Positions 19,701 to 29,725 are shown, counted from the stretch's first letter. The stretch: DNA of 64,000 nucleotides from Enterococcus diestrammenae (GCF_009933255.1 NZ_MAEI01000008.1:39192-103191), one strand, 5' to 3'. A program made the numbers and translations. Notes: generated by a model from the sequence alone, not told the origin.

Positions 19701-21405
19701 GGGCTTCTCCTCCTGTTTGGCCTTGATAAATCGCTTGATAAAGTAAATTGGTGGCTAAAAGAGTCTCATGATCACCCAATCCTACAAGCTCACCATTTTC
19801 CAACAACAAAATCTGGTCTGCATGTTGAATCGAACTAATTCGTTGCGCAATGATCAGTTTTGTGGAACTGGCGAATTCGGTTGCTAAGACTTGGCGTAGT
19901 TTGGCATCGGTTTGATAATCCAATGCACTAGCTGAATCATCCAAAAGCAAAACCTCAGGATGTCCGGCCATCCCTCGAGCCAATAAAACCCGTTGTTTCT
20001 GGCCACCACTGAGGTTAGCGCCTTTCGATTCCAAGAGATAATCCAAGCCCCCTGGCAATTGCTGAACAAATTCCAGAGCTTGGGCATTTTTAACCGCTTC
20101 CCAAAGCACCTCATCGGAAAAGTCACGTCCAAAGGCAATATTTTCTCGTAAGGTATCTGCAAAAATCACATCCTTTTGCAGAACCACACCAAATTTGGCA
20201 TACAATTCTGAAGGTGCATAGCTTTGTAACGCCCGCCCCTCCAAAACAATCTGGCCTTTAGTCGGATCGTACAAGCGCAATAACAGTTTCGCGATAGTGG
20301 ATTTGCCACTTCCCGTCGCACCTAAGATACCAAGGGTTTCACCGCGAGCCGTAGTAAAGCTTAAATCGTGGATGGTTTCCTTACTACTCGGGTAATGAAA
20401 AGAAACCGCCTCGAAGGCCAAGTACGCCTCAGAAACATGACCAGAGGTGACTTGCTTTAATTGCTGCGGCACCCGAATCACCTCTGCGATACGCTCTGCC
20501 GAAGCAATGCCTCGCGAAAATACCGTAAAAATCCGGGTGATGGACAGCATCGCATTTAAAATAATCGTAAAATAAGTCAAAAAAGCGACAATCACCCCCG
20601 GTTGTGTCAACCCATTATTTACTCGAAAGGCACTAACTACCACTACCAAAGTCAAACCTAAGTTTAAAAGCAAATCCATTAATGGTGGCGTCGCAGCCAT
20701 CGTCACATTTGCCTTCGTTTCCGCAGCCACCAGCTGTTGATTCACGTGGGCAAAACGTTTTTTCTCATAGTCCCCTTTGGATAGAGCCTTAACCACCCGA
20801 GCTCCCGCAATATTTTCTCGAACCGTGCGTACCAACTGATCGACCCTAGCTTGTTGTTGGACAAATAAGGGAATTCCTTTACGAGAAATCATCGTTACCA
20901 AAACAATCGTGAAGGGGACCATCGAAATTAACACCATAGTCAAAACTGGATCCAAGCTGAAGGTGATAAAAATACCACCAATTAACAAAATGGGAGCCCG
21001 AATCCCCAAGCGTTGGATCATGCCTACTGTTTGATGAAGATTATAGGTATCCGTTGTCAATCGCGAGACCAACGAAGGTACCGTAAATTCTTCTACTTGG
21101 GCCGTGGATAACTCAGTAATTTTGCTAAACAGATCACCGCGAATACTCTTGGTAGTATCTCTGGCAACACGGGCAGCCATACGATTGGCAATAATGTTGG
21201 TGACAATTGCCATCACCGAACACAAGAGCATCGCCCCTCCCCAGAGATAAATCCGTTGTCGACTTCCCGTGGGAATAACGCTGTCTAAGATATAAGCTAA
21301 AATCCACGGTAGCAGCAAATCCATAATCGCTCCAGCAAACTTGATGCTCATCCCTGCTGCCATCCGTTTCGTATAAGGTTTGACATAGGTAATTAGAAAT
21401 TTCAT
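19690..21405 (-). CDS. Heterodimeric multidrug ABC exporter, half with a degenerate Walker B
   Basis: A 571-residue ABC half-transporter with an N-terminal six-helix membrane domain and a C-terminal nucleotide-binding domain: Walker A GATGSGKST, signature NLSGGQKQR, Walker B VLLLDDSASALD and the Q-loop. The residue after Walker B is Asp instead of the catalytic Glu, and the switch His is replaced (LIIAQRISSI has Gln). This is the hallmark of the non-catalytic site in heterodimeric exporters such as LmrC/EfrA/TM287. The ATG overlaps the marR stop (ATGA), so regulator and transporter are coupled. Confidence 0.88.
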   Translation of the reverse strand: MKFLITYVKPYTKRMAAGMSIKFAGAIMDLLLPWILAYILDSVIPTGSRQRIYLWGGAMLLCSVMAIVTNIIANRMAARVARDTTKSIRGDLFSKITELSTAQVEEFTVPSLVSRLTTDTYNLHQTVGMIQRLGIRAPILLIGGIFITFSLDPVLTMVLISMVPFTIVLVTMISRKGIPLFVQQQARVDQLVRTVRENIAGARVVKALSKGDYEKKRFAHVNQQLVAAETKANVTMAATPPLMDLLLNLGLTLVVVVSAFRVNNGLTQPGVIVAFLTYFTIILNAMLSITRIFTVFSRGIASAERIAEVIRVPQQLKQVTSGHVSEAYLAFEAVSFHYPSSKETIHDLSFTTARGETLGILGATGSGKSTIAKLLLRLYDPTKGQIVLEGRALQSYAPSELYAKFGVVLQKDVIFADTLRENIAFGRDFSDEVLWEAVKNAQALEFVQQLPGGLDYLLESKGANLSGGQKQRVLLARGMAGHPEVLLLDDSASALDYQTDAKLRQVLATEFASSTKLIIAQRISSIQHADQILLLENGELVGLGDHETLLATNLLYQAIYQGQTGGEALVS

Positions 21406-21842
21406 GACTTTTCCTCTTCTCCGTAAGTCATCGTCTGGGCTCGCGTTAACAATTGCTCAAGCTCCGCAATAAAATTTTGCTGACGTGCTTCCGACCATCC
21501 TGCCATCAATTCTTGATTCCATTCCTTTAAAATATGCTGAATCGCAGGCAATGTACTTTTAGCTTTTGCTGTTGGATAAACTTCTATTTTTCGAGCATCT
21601 TGAGCACTCACTTGGCGGGTCACAAAACCCGCTTTTTCAAGGCTAGCCAACTGGCGAGTAACATTACTTTTATTCACAAAAATCAGTTTCGCTAGTTGGT
21701 CCTGGGTAATGCCAGGGTTACGGCAAATATTCAAAATATAGGTGTGATGCATCCCACCTAAACCATACTTTGCGAGTTCCTTTTCGCGATAAAGTTGGGC
21801 TAAACGGGCAATATGATTAATCAAGCGCATGGTTGATTCCAA
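21402..21842 (-). CDS. MarR-family transcriptional regulator of the exporter operon
   Basis: A 146-residue winged-helix regulator. The helix-turn-helix region is ITQDQLAKLIFVNKSNVTR, followed by QLASLEKAGFVTRQVSAQDAR and its wing. The start is most probably TTG at 21840-21842, seven bases after AGGAGG. The first ATG is four codons downstream and too far from the ribosome site. It is the first gene of the operon and probably represses it, being relieved by a drug-like ligand. Two palindromes upstream (21931-21966) are candidate operators. Confidence 0.88.
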   Translation of the reverse strand: MESTMRLINHIARLAQLYREKELAKYGLGGMHHTYILNICRNPGITQDQLAKLIFVNKSNVTRQLASLEKAGFVTRQVSAQDARKIEVYPTAKAKSTLPAIQHILKEWNQELMAGWSEARQQNFIAELEQLLTRAQTMTYGEEEKS

Positions 21843-21930
21843 AACGACTCCTCCTGTGCCAATTATTTGCAAACAAACTATCACTTCAGCAGATTCTTTT
21901 TATAGAAGAAAATAGCGCACAATTTATTTC

Positions 21931-21966
21931 TATTCTAGAATAACGAAATATAGTTGCGAGTGCAAC
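21931..21966. promoter_or_regulatory. Candidate operator palindromes upstream of the MarR-exporter operon
   Basis: TATTCTAGAATA at 21931-21942 is a perfect 12-bp palindrome, and GTTGC-GAGT-GCAAC at 21953-21966 is a second inverted repeat. MarR proteins bind short AT-rich palindromes at their own promoters. The region from 21967 to 22137 has no gene that I can recognise. Confidence 0.4.
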
Positions 21967-22137
21967 GTTTATTTTAAGAACTGCTAACGCCAAAAGTTCG
22001 ACTTCACTTTCGGTGAGTTAACTGCTGTTAATAAATGAAACAGCTAGCCATTACCCAAAAATGGTGAAGGTGTTATCGATGAGCACAGACAGAAGAAAAT
22101 CTTTTTGGTATTTTTTACTGTAAAGAAACTCGTTCTT

Positions 22138-22146
22138 TGGTATACT
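22138..22146 (+). promoter_or_regulatory. Phosphohexomutase promoter (extended -10)
   Basis: TGGTATACT at 22138-22146 is an extended -10 about 100 bases before the ATG. No clear -35. Confidence 0.5.
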
Positions 22147-22248
22147 ACAAGTAACAAAAAAATCTGGCTCTCCTTTAGCAGGAAACCCGCTTTCTTTACT
22201 AAAGGACTACCTGATTTTGGTAATACTCATTTTGAAAGGATGGACTTT

Positions 22249-23745
22249 ATGGGAAATCTACTTGAATTGAAAAATGGTTCTGATATTCGTGGCATTGCAA
22301 TCGCCACCGCTGAACAAAGTGCCAATCTAACCCCAGAAACAATTCGTCAAATCGCGGGGGGCTTATTGGCTTGGAGCCACAAGCAAAACAAGCGTCCCCC
22401 TTTGATTGGCATCGGTCGTGATAGTCGTCTCAGCGGACCTGATTTGGCGGATGCCCTGATTCAAGAATTACTTGCTGGCGGCGGGGATGTGATCGACTTT
22501 GGCTTGGCTACGACCCCAGCAATGTTCATGGCTACCCAATTTCCCGAGTTCAACTGTGACTTGGGTTTGATGCTTACCGCTAGCCATCTTCCTTTCTTTT
22601 ACAACGGCATCAAAATCTTCTCCCAAAATGGTGGCGCTGAAAAAGAGGATATCAGCTGGATTTTATCCCACGCTGAAACAGTGACACAAGCAAGCGTTCC
22701 CGGCAGATTGCGCCATGCTGATATACTCACACCGTATGCCCATGACCTAGTGAGCAAAATCAAAAAAGGCATGGCTACAACCAGTGACAAACCGTTAGCC
22801 AAGATGAAAATACTGGTGGATGCAGGCAATGGGGCTGGTGGCTTTTTTGCCAGTCAAGTCCTCCAAGCCCTGGGAGCAGACACGACTGGCTCTCAGTTTC
22901 TTGATCCCGATGGTCACTTCCCGAATCACATACCAAATCCCGATAATAAAGAAGCTATGGCAAGTATTAAAGCTGCGGTCCTGCACCACAAAGCCGATTT
23001 AGGCGTTATTTTTGATACCGATGTCGATCGCGCAGCCCTAGTTACCGCTGATGGCAATGTCTTAAATCGCAACAATCTAATTGCCTTACTCAGTCAAATT
23101 ATCTTAGCAGAACACCCTGGAACTCGCATCGTGACCAATTCGCCAACTACCGATCATTTAAAAGACTTCATTGAAAACCTAGGAGGAATCCAAGTTCGCT
23201 ATATTTCCGGCTATCGCAATGTGATCAATAAAGCCATCGCTCTAAACAATGCCGGGCTGGACTGCCAATTAGCGATTGAAACCAGTGGTCATGCCGCTTT
23301 TAAAGAAAACTATTTTCTTGATGATGGCGCTTATGTTATTGCCAAAATTTTAATGACCTTGCCAAAGCTCATTAAAGCAGGCCGCAACTTGACTGATTTG
23401 ATTGCCGACTTGAAACAACCGGCTGAAACATTAGAACGACGACTAAAGATTACCGGCGATAACTACCGTGAAGTCGGTGAAAAAGTCATTGCCCAATTGG
23501 CTGACTATGTCAGTCAAATTGATGGCTGGGAGCTTAATCCTGCAAATGAAGAAGGCATCCGCATTAAACTAACTGCTCCTTATGGTACTGGTTGGTTCTT
23601 ATTGCGAATGAGTCTTCACGAGCCACTTCTAGTGCTACAAGTTGAAAATGATATCACCGGTAACAACCAAAAAGTTATCCAAACGTTGCAACCTTTCTTT
23701 GGGAGATATGCCGCGGTCGACAGCTCGACCTTGACCACAAATTAA
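22249..23745 (+). CDS. Phosphohexomutase (phosphoglucomutase/phosphomannomutase family)
   Basis: A 498-residue alpha-D-phosphohexomutase that interconverts hexose 1- and 6-phosphates. All four family motifs are present in order, slightly diverged: the active phosphoserine loop TASHLPFFYNG, the metal loop DTDVDRA, the sugar-binding ETSGHAAF, and the C-terminal phosphate-binding RMSLHEP. The start at 22249 (MGNLLELKNGSDIRG) follows AAAGGA by eight bases. The ATG four codons upstream sits on that site. The Leu in place of Asn in the serine loop and Val in DTDVDR separate it from classic ManB. Exact sugar specificity cannot be read from sequence. It stands alone before a terminator. Confidence 0.88.
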   Translation: MGNLLELKNGSDIRGIAIATAEQSANLTPETIRQIAGGLLAWSHKQNKRPPLIGIGRDSRLSGPDLADALIQELLAGGGDVIDFGLATTPAMFMATQFPEFNCDLGLMLTASHLPFFYNGIKIFSQNGGAEKEDISWILSHAETVTQASVPGRLRHADILTPYAHDLVSKIKKGMATTSDKPLAKMKILVDAGNGAGGFFASQVLQALGADTTGSQFLDPDGHFPNHIPNPDNKEAMASIKAAVLHHKADLGVIFDTDVDRAALVTADGNVLNRNNLIALLSQIILAEHPGTRIVTNSPTTDHLKDFIENLGGIQVRYISGYRNVINKAIALNNAGLDCQLAIETSGHAAFKENYFLDDGAYVIAKILMTLPKLIKAGRNLTDLIADLKQPAETLERRLKITGDNYREVGEKVIAQLADYVSQIDGWELNPANEEGIRIKLTAPYGTGWFLLRMSLHEPLLVLQVENDITGNNQKVIQTLQPFFGRYAAVDSSTLTTN

Positions 23746-23758
23746 TATGACAAGACTA

Positions 23759-23785
23759 GCTCTCAGCCTTTTCTGAGGGCTTTTT
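23759..23785 (+). terminator. Terminator after the phosphohexomutase gene
   Basis: GCTCTCAG / CTGAGGGC stem (one G-U pair), six-base loop, five Ts. Confidence 0.8.
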
Positions 23786-23844
23786 GTGGTGGTTGAACCA
23801 ATCAATGATTGTGGGGACTGGAGAGTAATTTTGAGCTTGTTAGA

Positions 23845-23892
23845 CAAAAAGAAAAGCTCCAATCCCTTTGATATCAAGAGATTGGAGCTTTT
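23845..23892 (-). terminator. Terminator after tRNA-Gly
   Basis: A 13-bp stem (AAAAGCTCCAATC / GATTGGAGCTTTT) and TTTTCTTTTT in the minus direction, just after the tRNA 3' end. Confidence 0.85.
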
Positions 23893-23898
23893 GAATGA

Positions 23899-23969
23899 AG
23901 CGGGTGACGAGAATCGAACTCGCGACGGAAGCTTGGGAAGCTTCTGTTTTACCACTAAACTACACCCGC
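23899..23969 (-). tRNA. tRNA-Gly (anticodon CCC)
   Basis: A 71-base cloverleaf. The 7-bp acceptor pairs GCGGGTG with CACCCGC, the D arm is GTTT/AAAC, and the anticodon arm is GAAGC-TTCCCAA-GCTTC with anticodon CCC (reads GGG). The T arm closes GCGAG with CTCGT around TTCGATT. The discriminator is T, and CCA is not encoded, so it is added after transcription. It is a single gene with its own promoter and terminator. Confidence 0.95.
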
Positions 23970-23987
23970 ATTTTTTCCGATGAACCT

Positions 23988-24016
23988 AGTATATTACTTT
24001 TTCAAAAAGATGACAA
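23988..24016 (-). promoter_or_regulatory. Promoter of tRNA-Gly
   Basis: TTGTCA (complement of 24011-24016), a 17-base spacer and TATACT (complement of 23988-23993), about 20 bases upstream of the tRNA 5' end. Confidence 0.8.
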
Positions 24017-24110
24017 GTCTTTTCTTGAAAAAAATTACGGGTTCATTTACACGATTTTCTTAACAAAAAAGTGACAGCGACTTAGAAACTTTCATAATCG
24101 CTGTCATCTC

Positions 24111-24842
24111 TTATAAAACTTTTGCCAGAAAATCACTGGTTCGAGGATTTGTCGGATGATTGAACACTTCAGCTGGCGTCCCCTCTTCTAGGATAACTCC
24201 TTCATCCATAAATAAGATACGATCGCCGACTTCTTTTGCAAAGCCCATTTCATGGGTGACAATCACCATGGTCATTCCTTCTTTAGCTAAATCCTGCATT
24301 ACCCCTAGCACTTCCCCCACCATTTCTGGATCCAAGGCTGAGGTTGGTTCATCGAAAAGCATGACATCCGGTTGCATCGCTAAAGCACGGGCAATAGCGA
24401 TGCGTTGCATTTGTCCCCCAGACAAAGATTGGGGATAAGCCGCTGCTTTTTCTGCAAGGCCAACTTTGGCTAACAAATGATTGCCATAGGCTTCCGCTTG
24501 GCTCTTGGATTGTTTTTTAACTTTGATGGGTGCCAGCGTGATATTATCCATGACGGTCAGATTTGGAAAGAGGTTGAAATTCTGAAAAACCATCCCCATC
24601 TTTTCCCGCATGGTATAGATATCATTTTTCTTATCGGTAATCGTTACTCCTTCAAATACTACACTTCCTGATGTAGGCACTTCTAACAAATTTAAGCACC
24701 TTAGAAACGTACTTTTTCCTGAACCTGAAGGACCAATAATAACCACGACTTCCCCTTTTTCAATTTGAGTATCAATTCCTTTTAAAACCTGATTGTCACC
24801 AAAAGACTTGGTTAAACCATGTACTTTAATTAACGCTTCCAT
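24111..24842 (-). CDS. Amino-acid ABC importer ATP-binding protein
   Basis: A 243-residue cytoplasmic ATPase of the polar amino-acid importer family. Walker A is GPSGSGKS, signature LSGGQMQR, Walker [15 protein letters not shown], switch His in [10 protein letters not shown]. The ATG at 24840-24842 follows GGAGGTG by eight bases; the longer reading upstream has no family similarity. It is the last gene of a binding-protein, permease, ATPase operon. Sequence is clearly related to the GlnQ at 2393-3130, so this is a second importer of the same class. Cystine, glutamine and other polar amino acids are possible cargoes. Confidence 0.92.
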   Translation of the reverse strand: MEALIKVHGLTKSFGDNQVLKGIDTQIEKGEVVVIIGPSGSGKSTFLRCLNLLEVPTSGSVVFEGVTITDKKNDIYTMREKMGMVFQNFNLFPNLTVMDNITLAPIKVKKQSKSQAEAYGNHLLAKVGLAEKAAAYPQSLSGGQMQRIAIARALAMQPDVMLFDEPTSALDPEMVGEVLGVMQDLAKEGMTMVIVTHEMGFAKEVGDRILFMDEGVILEEGTPAEVFNHPTNPRTSDFLAKVL

Positions 24843-24871
24843 CCCATCAACACCTCCCACGTTTTGATAAA

Positions 24872-25567
24872 CTAACGATGATACCCTCGCCCCAGATGCT
24901 TCTCCCAAACTCCTAAGGCTCTTGAGGTGGCAAAAGTAATGATGAAATAGATTGCCGCTGCAACAAAATAAGGTGATAAAGGAGTAAAGGTGCTAGTAAT
25001 CACAATTTGCGAGCTATTCATCAGTTCCACTATTCCGATAATCGATAGCAGCGAAGAATCTTTGATCAAAACAATGAATTCATTCCCTAAAGGAGGCAAA
25101 ATATTCCGCAATGCTTGCGGTAAAATCACATATCGCATCCCTTGGAAAGGACGTAATCCCAGCGAACTCGCCGCTTCTGCTTGACCGTAATCCACAGCAT
25201 TGATTCCCCCCCGGACAATCTCTGCCACATAGGCCCCTGAGTTCAAGGAAATTACGATAATCCCCGGAATCAAGCGGCTGAGATCCACCGATAAAATCCC
25301 AATGTCAATGGCAGGTAAGCGGAAGTAGTTTTGCAAAATAATGAAACCAATCATAATTTGCAGTAGCATCGGCGTTCCCCTTAAAACTTCAATATAAATA
25401 TTCGCAAACCAGCGCAAAAGCGGGATTTTTGACAGTTTCAGCAAAGCCATGATGACACCGATAATCGTCCCAAAAATAATGGTAATCACTGAAATAATTA
25501 ACGTCACCAAGGTGCCATAAATAAAGTAAGGATAATAGGTTGTTAAAAAATCAAAATTGATGTTCAT
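24872..25567 (-). CDS. Amino-acid ABC importer permease
   Basis: A 231-residue BPD_transp_1 membrane protein with about five transmembrane segments (first: [19 protein letters not shown]). The cytoplasmic EAA loop, [17 protein letters not shown], contacts the ATPase encoded 29 bases downstream. It resembles His/Glu/Gln/Arg/opine-type permeases. It is the middle gene of its operon and probably acts as a homodimer, since only one permease gene is present. Confidence 0.92.
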   Translation of the reverse strand: MNINFDFLTTYYPYFIYGTLVTLIISVITIIFGTIIGVIMALLKLSKIPLLRWFANIYIEVLRGTPMLLQIMIGFIILQNYFRLPAIDIGILSVDLSRLIPGIIVISLNSGAYVAEIVRGGINAVDYGQAEAASSLGLRPFQGMRYVILPQALRNILPPLGNEFIVLIKDSSLLSIIGIVELMNSSQIVITSTFTPLSPYFVAAAIYFIITFATSRALGVWEKHLGRGYHR

Positions 25568-25585
25568 GACATCATCTCCATCGAT

Positions 25586-26440
25586 TTACTTAGCTTTTTC
25601 ATTGGCTAAAGCTTCATTTTTTTCTACAAATTCAGCAATCTTGCCTTCCTCAATCAGCTTCTTTAAAATACTATTGAGTTCTTCTTGCAAATCCTCGCTG
25701 CCTTTTGGTAAAGCAATTGAATAGGATTCGTCATCGGTTGAAGTCACTTCCACATCAGCGATCACTAAATCCTCATTTTGAGCAACGTAGCTAGCTGCAA
25801 TTTTATCTTCAAGGACCAATGCATCCAATGAACCACTTTTCACTTCCATCACTAAACTCGGGATTTTCGCAATAGCAACTAATTGGGAATCCGTAAATTG
25901 CGCTTGTACAACACCTTCTTGAATCGAGCCTTTTTGAGCGCCGACTTTCTTCCCTTTAAAATCAGCAATTTCCGTATATTTATCCATATCCGTTTTCTTG
26001 ATAACCACATTTTGTTTTGGTACATAATAGTTATCCGTAAAAAGCATATTTTCCTTCCGTTCGTCGGTGGCCGAAATACCTGACACGCCAATATCCACAT
26101 TACCAGCTTGCAAAGAGGCTAACATCGTATCAAAATCGGTATCACTCCATTCCACCTTGACTCCGAGTTCTTCCGCGATGGCATTTACCATGTCCACATC
26201 CGCACCGACAATTTGATCTTTACCCGCCACTAAAGTATGAAATTCAAAAGGTGGAAAATCAGCGGAGGTCCCAACTTTAATAACCCCCTTCTCCTGAATC
26301 GCAGCCAGCTTACCCGCAGTTTTAGTCTGGCTATCACTTGTATTTGATGCACTCTTTCCCGTACTTTCATTACTACTGCCACAAGCCCCCAATACAACCA
26401 TCGCTAATAAAGCTAGTGTCCATTTCAACATCTTTTTCAT
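25586..26440 (-). CDS. Amino-acid ABC importer substrate-binding lipoprotein
   Basis: A 284-residue extracellular lipoprotein. The N terminus MKKMLKWTLALLAMVVLGAC contains a lipobox LGAC, where Cys 20 would be lipidated, followed by a Ser/Thr-rich linker. The SBP family 3 fold shows IKVGTSADFPPFEF and LQAGNVDIGVSGISAT. I chose the ATG at 26438-26440; the longer reading upstream has no signal peptide at its end. It is the first gene of the operon. The two acidic/aromatic ligand-binding regions look like a polar amino-acid binder, without a specific assignment. Confidence 0.92.
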   Translation of the reverse strand: MKKMLKWTLALLAMVVLGACGSSNESTGKSASNTSDSQTKTAGKLAAIQEKGVIKVGTSADFPPFEFHTLVAGKDQIVGADVDMVNAIAEELGVKVEWSDTDFDTMLASLQAGNVDIGVSGISATDERKENMLFTDNYYVPKQNVVIKKTDMDKYTEIADFKGKKVGAQKGSIQEGVVQAQFTDSQLVAIAKIPSLVMEVKSGSLDALVLEDKIAASYVAQNEDLVIADVEVTSTDDESYSIALPKGSEDLQEELNSILKKLIEEGKIAEFVEKNEALANEKAK

Positions 26441-26580
26441 CCTTGCCACTCCCTTTAAATAAATATACATTTTATCAATCGTTTTTGTGATTATATACAT
26501 CCTAACATACGCAAAAAGCATTTGCACGTATTTTTTATCTTTTTCTGGATTTTTTTGTATATTTATCCAAATAGTGATTC

Positions 26581-26626
26581 AAAAAAACACATGTAAACAC
26601 AACTTTTAAAATCGTGTGTTTACATG
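26581..26626 (-). terminator. Terminator of the fab/acc operon
   Basis: A perfect 12-bp stem CATGTAAACACA / TGTGTTTACATG with a 13-base loop, then seven Ts in the minus direction, ten bases after the accA stop. Confidence 0.9.
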
Positions 26627-26636
26627 CGCTCGCTTT

Positions 26637-27419
26637 TTAATAAGTTCTAAACCGCTGATACCGTTTTTCCAACAATGTTTCCGTGGGGAGCTGGGCAAGT
26701 TCGTTCATTTTCTTAATCAAACTTAGACGTAGCTCTTTCATCATACGACCTCTTTCAATTCGATGACCACGGTTTGTTTCAGCGATGATTTTATCGACAA
26801 TCTTTAACTCGAATAGTTCCCGTGCGGTAATTTTCATCAATTCAGCAGCTTCTGGGGCACGGCTACCGTCTTTCCATAAAATCGAGGCAAATCCTTCCGG
26901 GGATAAAATGGCATAGATGGCGTGTTCCAACATCCAAACTTCATCACCTACCGCCAAAGCCAAGGCGCCACCACTGCCCCCTTCCCCAACAATGATGGCA
27001 ATGATGGGCACCTTTAACCCAGACATCTCCATCAAGTTGCGGGCGATGGCTTCCCCTTCACCACGTTCTTCGGCACCGATACCACAAAAGGCCCCCGCCG
27101 TATTGATAAACGTAATTACCGGACGGCCAAATTTTTCGGCTTGTTTCATCAAACGCAGGGCTTTACGGTAGCCTTCAGGATGTGGGGCACCAAAGTTTCG
27201 TTGGAGATTTTCTTTTAAGTCCCGCCCTTTCTGAATCCCGATAACCGTCACGGGTTTGTGATCCAATAAGGCAATCCCACCGACAATCGCTTCATCATCA
27301 CCATACAAACGATCGCCATGGCATTCTTGAAAGTCATCAAAAATTTCGGCAAAGAATTCTAAAGCCGTGGGACGCTCTTTAGCTCGAGCTAATTGAACAA
27401 TTTCGTTTGCACTAGGCAT
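26637..27419 (-). CDS. accA: AccA, acetyl-CoA carboxylase carboxyltransferase subunit alpha
   Basis: With AccD it transfers the carboxyl group from biotin to acetyl-CoA, giving malonyl-CoA. The 260-residue crotonase-fold protein shows [28 protein letters not shown] and the Gly-rich [22 protein letters not shown] oxyanion region split over two motifs. I chose the ATG at 27417-27419 ([17 protein letters not shown]) with AAGGTGGGG five bases upstream. It overlaps accD by eight bases. Last gene of the fab operon, followed by a strong terminator. Confidence 0.96.
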   Translation of the reverse strand: MPSANEIVQLARAKERPTALEFFAEIFDDFQECHGDRLYGDDEAIVGGIALLDHKPVTVIGIQKGRDLKENLQRNFGAPHPEGYRKALRLMKQAEKFGRPVITFINTAGAFCGIGAEERGEGEAIARNLMEMSGLKVPIIAIIVGEGGSGGALALAVGDEVWMLEHAIYAILSPEGFASILWKDGSRAPEAAELMKITARELFELKIVDKIIAETNRGHRIERGRMMKELRLSLIKKMNELAQLPTETLLEKRYQRFRTY

Positions 27420-28287
27420 CTGCGCCCCACCTTTCAAGACTATGCAGTCGTAATAGTTGCCAGATTCGGTCTCTTAATTGAGTCCGTGGCACGATTTGAT
27501 CCACAAAGCCATGAGCCAATAAAAACTCAGCCTTTTGGAAGTCTTCCGGGAGCTCTTGTTTAATGGTCTGCTCGATTACCCGACGTCCAGCAAAACCGAT
27601 CATACTTTGGGGTTCTGCCAGGATAATATCTCCCTCCATGGCAAAACTAGCGGTAACACCACCGGTCGTCGGGTCGGTCAGTACCGTCAAGTAGAACAAC
27701 CCGGCATCGCTATGTCGTTTGACTGCCGCTGAGATTTTAGCCATCTGCATCAGTGAAAAGATCCCTTCTTGCATCCGCGCCCCCCCAGAAGCGGTAAAAA
27801 TCACCACCGGTAAGCCCTTCGCTAAGGCTTTTTCAAATAAACGGGTAAGCTTTTCCCCCACCACAGTTCCCATACTTCCCATAATGAAATGAGAATCCAT
27901 GATACCAATCGCTGCTGGCTGCCCTTTAATCGTGGCTCTCCCAGTTAAAACGGCTTCTTTTAATCCAGTCTGTTCTTGGGTTTTGGTGATTTTATCTTGA
28001 TAGCCAGGAAAAGCCAAGGGATCACTAGTTACCACATCGTCATCCCACTCTTCAAAGCTTTTTTCATCAATGGTGATCGCGATTCGCTCCCATGCACTGA
28101 TCCGAAAGTTATAGCTACAATGGGGGCAAACTTTTTCCAAACCAATATCTTTGGTATAAAGCATATGTTTGCAATTGGGACACTTGGCCCAAAGATTATC
28201 AGGAACTTCCGGTTTTCCTTTTTTCGTGGGGACTGCATCACGATTAGGATTGATCCGGATATAATTTTTCTTTTTGAATAACGCCAT
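27412..28287 (-). CDS. accD: AccD, acetyl-CoA carboxylase carboxyltransferase subunit beta
   Basis: Partner of AccA. The 291-residue protein has an N-terminal zinc ribbon with CPNC and CPHC (residues about 36-60), followed by the crotonase-fold carboxyltransferase domain ([32 protein letters not shown]). Ribosome site AGGAGG. Located between accC and accA. Confidence 0.97.
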   Translation of the reverse strand: MALFKKKNYIRINPNRDAVPTKKGKPEVPDNLWAKCPNCKHMLYTKDIGLEKVCPHCSYNFRISAWERIAITIDEKSFEEWDDDVVTSDPLAFPGYQDKITKTQEQTGLKEAVLTGRATIKGQPAAIGIMDSHFIMGSMGTVVGEKLTRLFEKALAKGLPVVIFTASGGARMQEGIFSLMQMAKISAAVKRHSDAGLFYLTVLTDPTTGGVTASFAMEGDIILAEPQSMIGFAGRRVIEQTIKQELPEDFQKAEFLLAHGFVDQIVPRTQLRDRIWQLLRLHSLERWGADA

Positions 28288-28360
28288 CCCTCATCCTCCT
28301 AACGTAAAAGGGTCGACCAATTTGTCGCTGAGTTGCTGCTTTTGGCCTTACAGCACGTTT

Positions 28361-29725
28361 TTAGCTTTCCGGCGTCCAATTTGGTAAGAAAGATTCTTGT
28401 AAAAAGGCCGTATCATAATCTCCCGCAATCACTTGGGGGTGACTGATCAAATCCATCTGAAAGTCCGCATTGGTAGTAACGCCTTCTGTCACCAATTCCC
28501 CCAACGCCCGCTGCATTTTCATCAAAGCTTCAAAACGAGTTTCTCCGTGAACGATGATTTTGGCAATCATGGAATCATAATACGGTGGAATGGTGTAGCC
28601 AGAATACATGCCACTATCCACCCGCAAGCCTAAGCCACCACTAGGCAAGAATAGATTGTGAATTTTGCCAGGAGAAGGCGCAAAGTTGAAGGCAGGATTT
28701 TCTGCATTAATCCGACATTCAATGGCATGACCCGTCATGATGATCTCCTCTTGAGTTAAGTTCAAGGCTTCACCACTAGCAATTTCCAACTGCTTTTTCA
28801 CCAGATCCACACCTGTAACCATCTCAGTAATCGGATGTTCCACTTGGATACGAGTGTTCATTTCCATGAAGTAAAACGCCCCCGCTTGATCCATCAAAAA
28901 TTCGATGGTGCCGGCGTTGCGATACCCCACAGCTTTAGCAGCCCGGACCGCGGCTTGACCGAGATGCTGGCGCTTTTCCTCAGTAATCACCACTGACGGT
29001 GACTCCTCGAGAACTTTCTGATTGTTTCGTTGCAACGAACAATCTCGTTCCCCAAGATGAATCACATTGTCAAAATCATCCCCGAGAATTTGCACCTCGA
29101 TATGTCTTGCCGGATAGATGATTTTTTCCAAATACATCTCATCATTGCCAAATGCTGCTTTGGCTTCTTGTTGTGCTGAAGCAAAATGCTGCGGTAACTC
29201 TTCGGCTGAAAGTACTTTACGAATCCCTTTACCGCCACCACCAGCTGCTGCTTTTAGCATCACCGGATAGCCAATCTCAGCAGCTATGGTCAATGCCTCA
29301 TGGACGTCTGTCAACGCGCCATCACTACCTGGAATAACCGGTACGTTGGCTTCAATCATCAACTGACGAGCATTGATTTTATTGCCCATCGCGTCGATTG
29401 TTGCCGCTTTGGGACCGATAAATGTCAAATTGAGCTCCTCACACATAGAGGCAAAACGACTATTTTCCGAAAGAAAGCCAAATCCAGGATGAATCGCTTC
29501 TGCGTGGGTGACTAAAGCCGCACTCAAAATTTGAGTCACATTTAAGTATGAATCCGCGGCTTTCGCGGGTCCGATACAGATTGCTTCATCAGCCAATTCG
29601 GCATGAAGGGCGTCGTGATCGGCTTCAGAATATACCGCTACGGTCCGGATACCCAATTCACGACAGGCTCGAATCACCCGAACTGCAATTTCGCCGCGAT
29701 TGGCGATTAAGACTTTTTGAAACAT
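28361..29725 (-). CDS. accC: AccC, biotin carboxylase
   Basis: The ATP-dependent carboxylation of biotin on AccB. 454 residues, starting MFQKVLIANRGEIAVRVIRA. It has the Gly-rich ATP lid KAAAGGGGKGIRKV, the bicarbonate/Mg site MEMNTRIQVEHPITEMVTG and GFLSENSRFA. Full length and intact. It starts eight bases after fabZ ends, inside the fab operon. Confidence 0.98.
   Translation of the reverse strand: MFQKVLIANRGEIAVRVIRACRELGIRTVAVYSEADHDALHAELADEAICIGPAKAADSYLNVTQILSAALVTHAEAIHPGFGFLSENSRFASMCEELNLTFIGPKAATIDAMGNKINARQLMIEANVPVIPGSDGALTDVHEALTIAAEIGYPVMLKAAAGGGGKGIRKVLSAEELPQHFASAQQEAKAAFGNDEMYLEKIIYPARHIEVQILGDDFDNVIHLGERDCSLQRNNQKVLEESPSVVITEEKRQHLGQAAVRAAKAVGYRNAGTIEFLMDQAGAFYFMEMNTRIQVEHPITEMVTGVDLVKKQLEIASGEALNLTQEEIIMTGHAIECRINAENPAFNFAPSPGKIHNLFLPSGGLGLRVDSGMYSGYTIPPYYDSMIAKIIVHGETRFEALMKMQRALGELVTEGVTTNADFQMDLISHPQVIAGDYDTAFLQESFLPNWTPES

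Noticed and set aside
22105..22248. 48-residue N-terminal extension of the phosphohexomutase
   Set aside because: It overlaps the predicted promoter and the real ribosome site lies at the internal ATG (22249).
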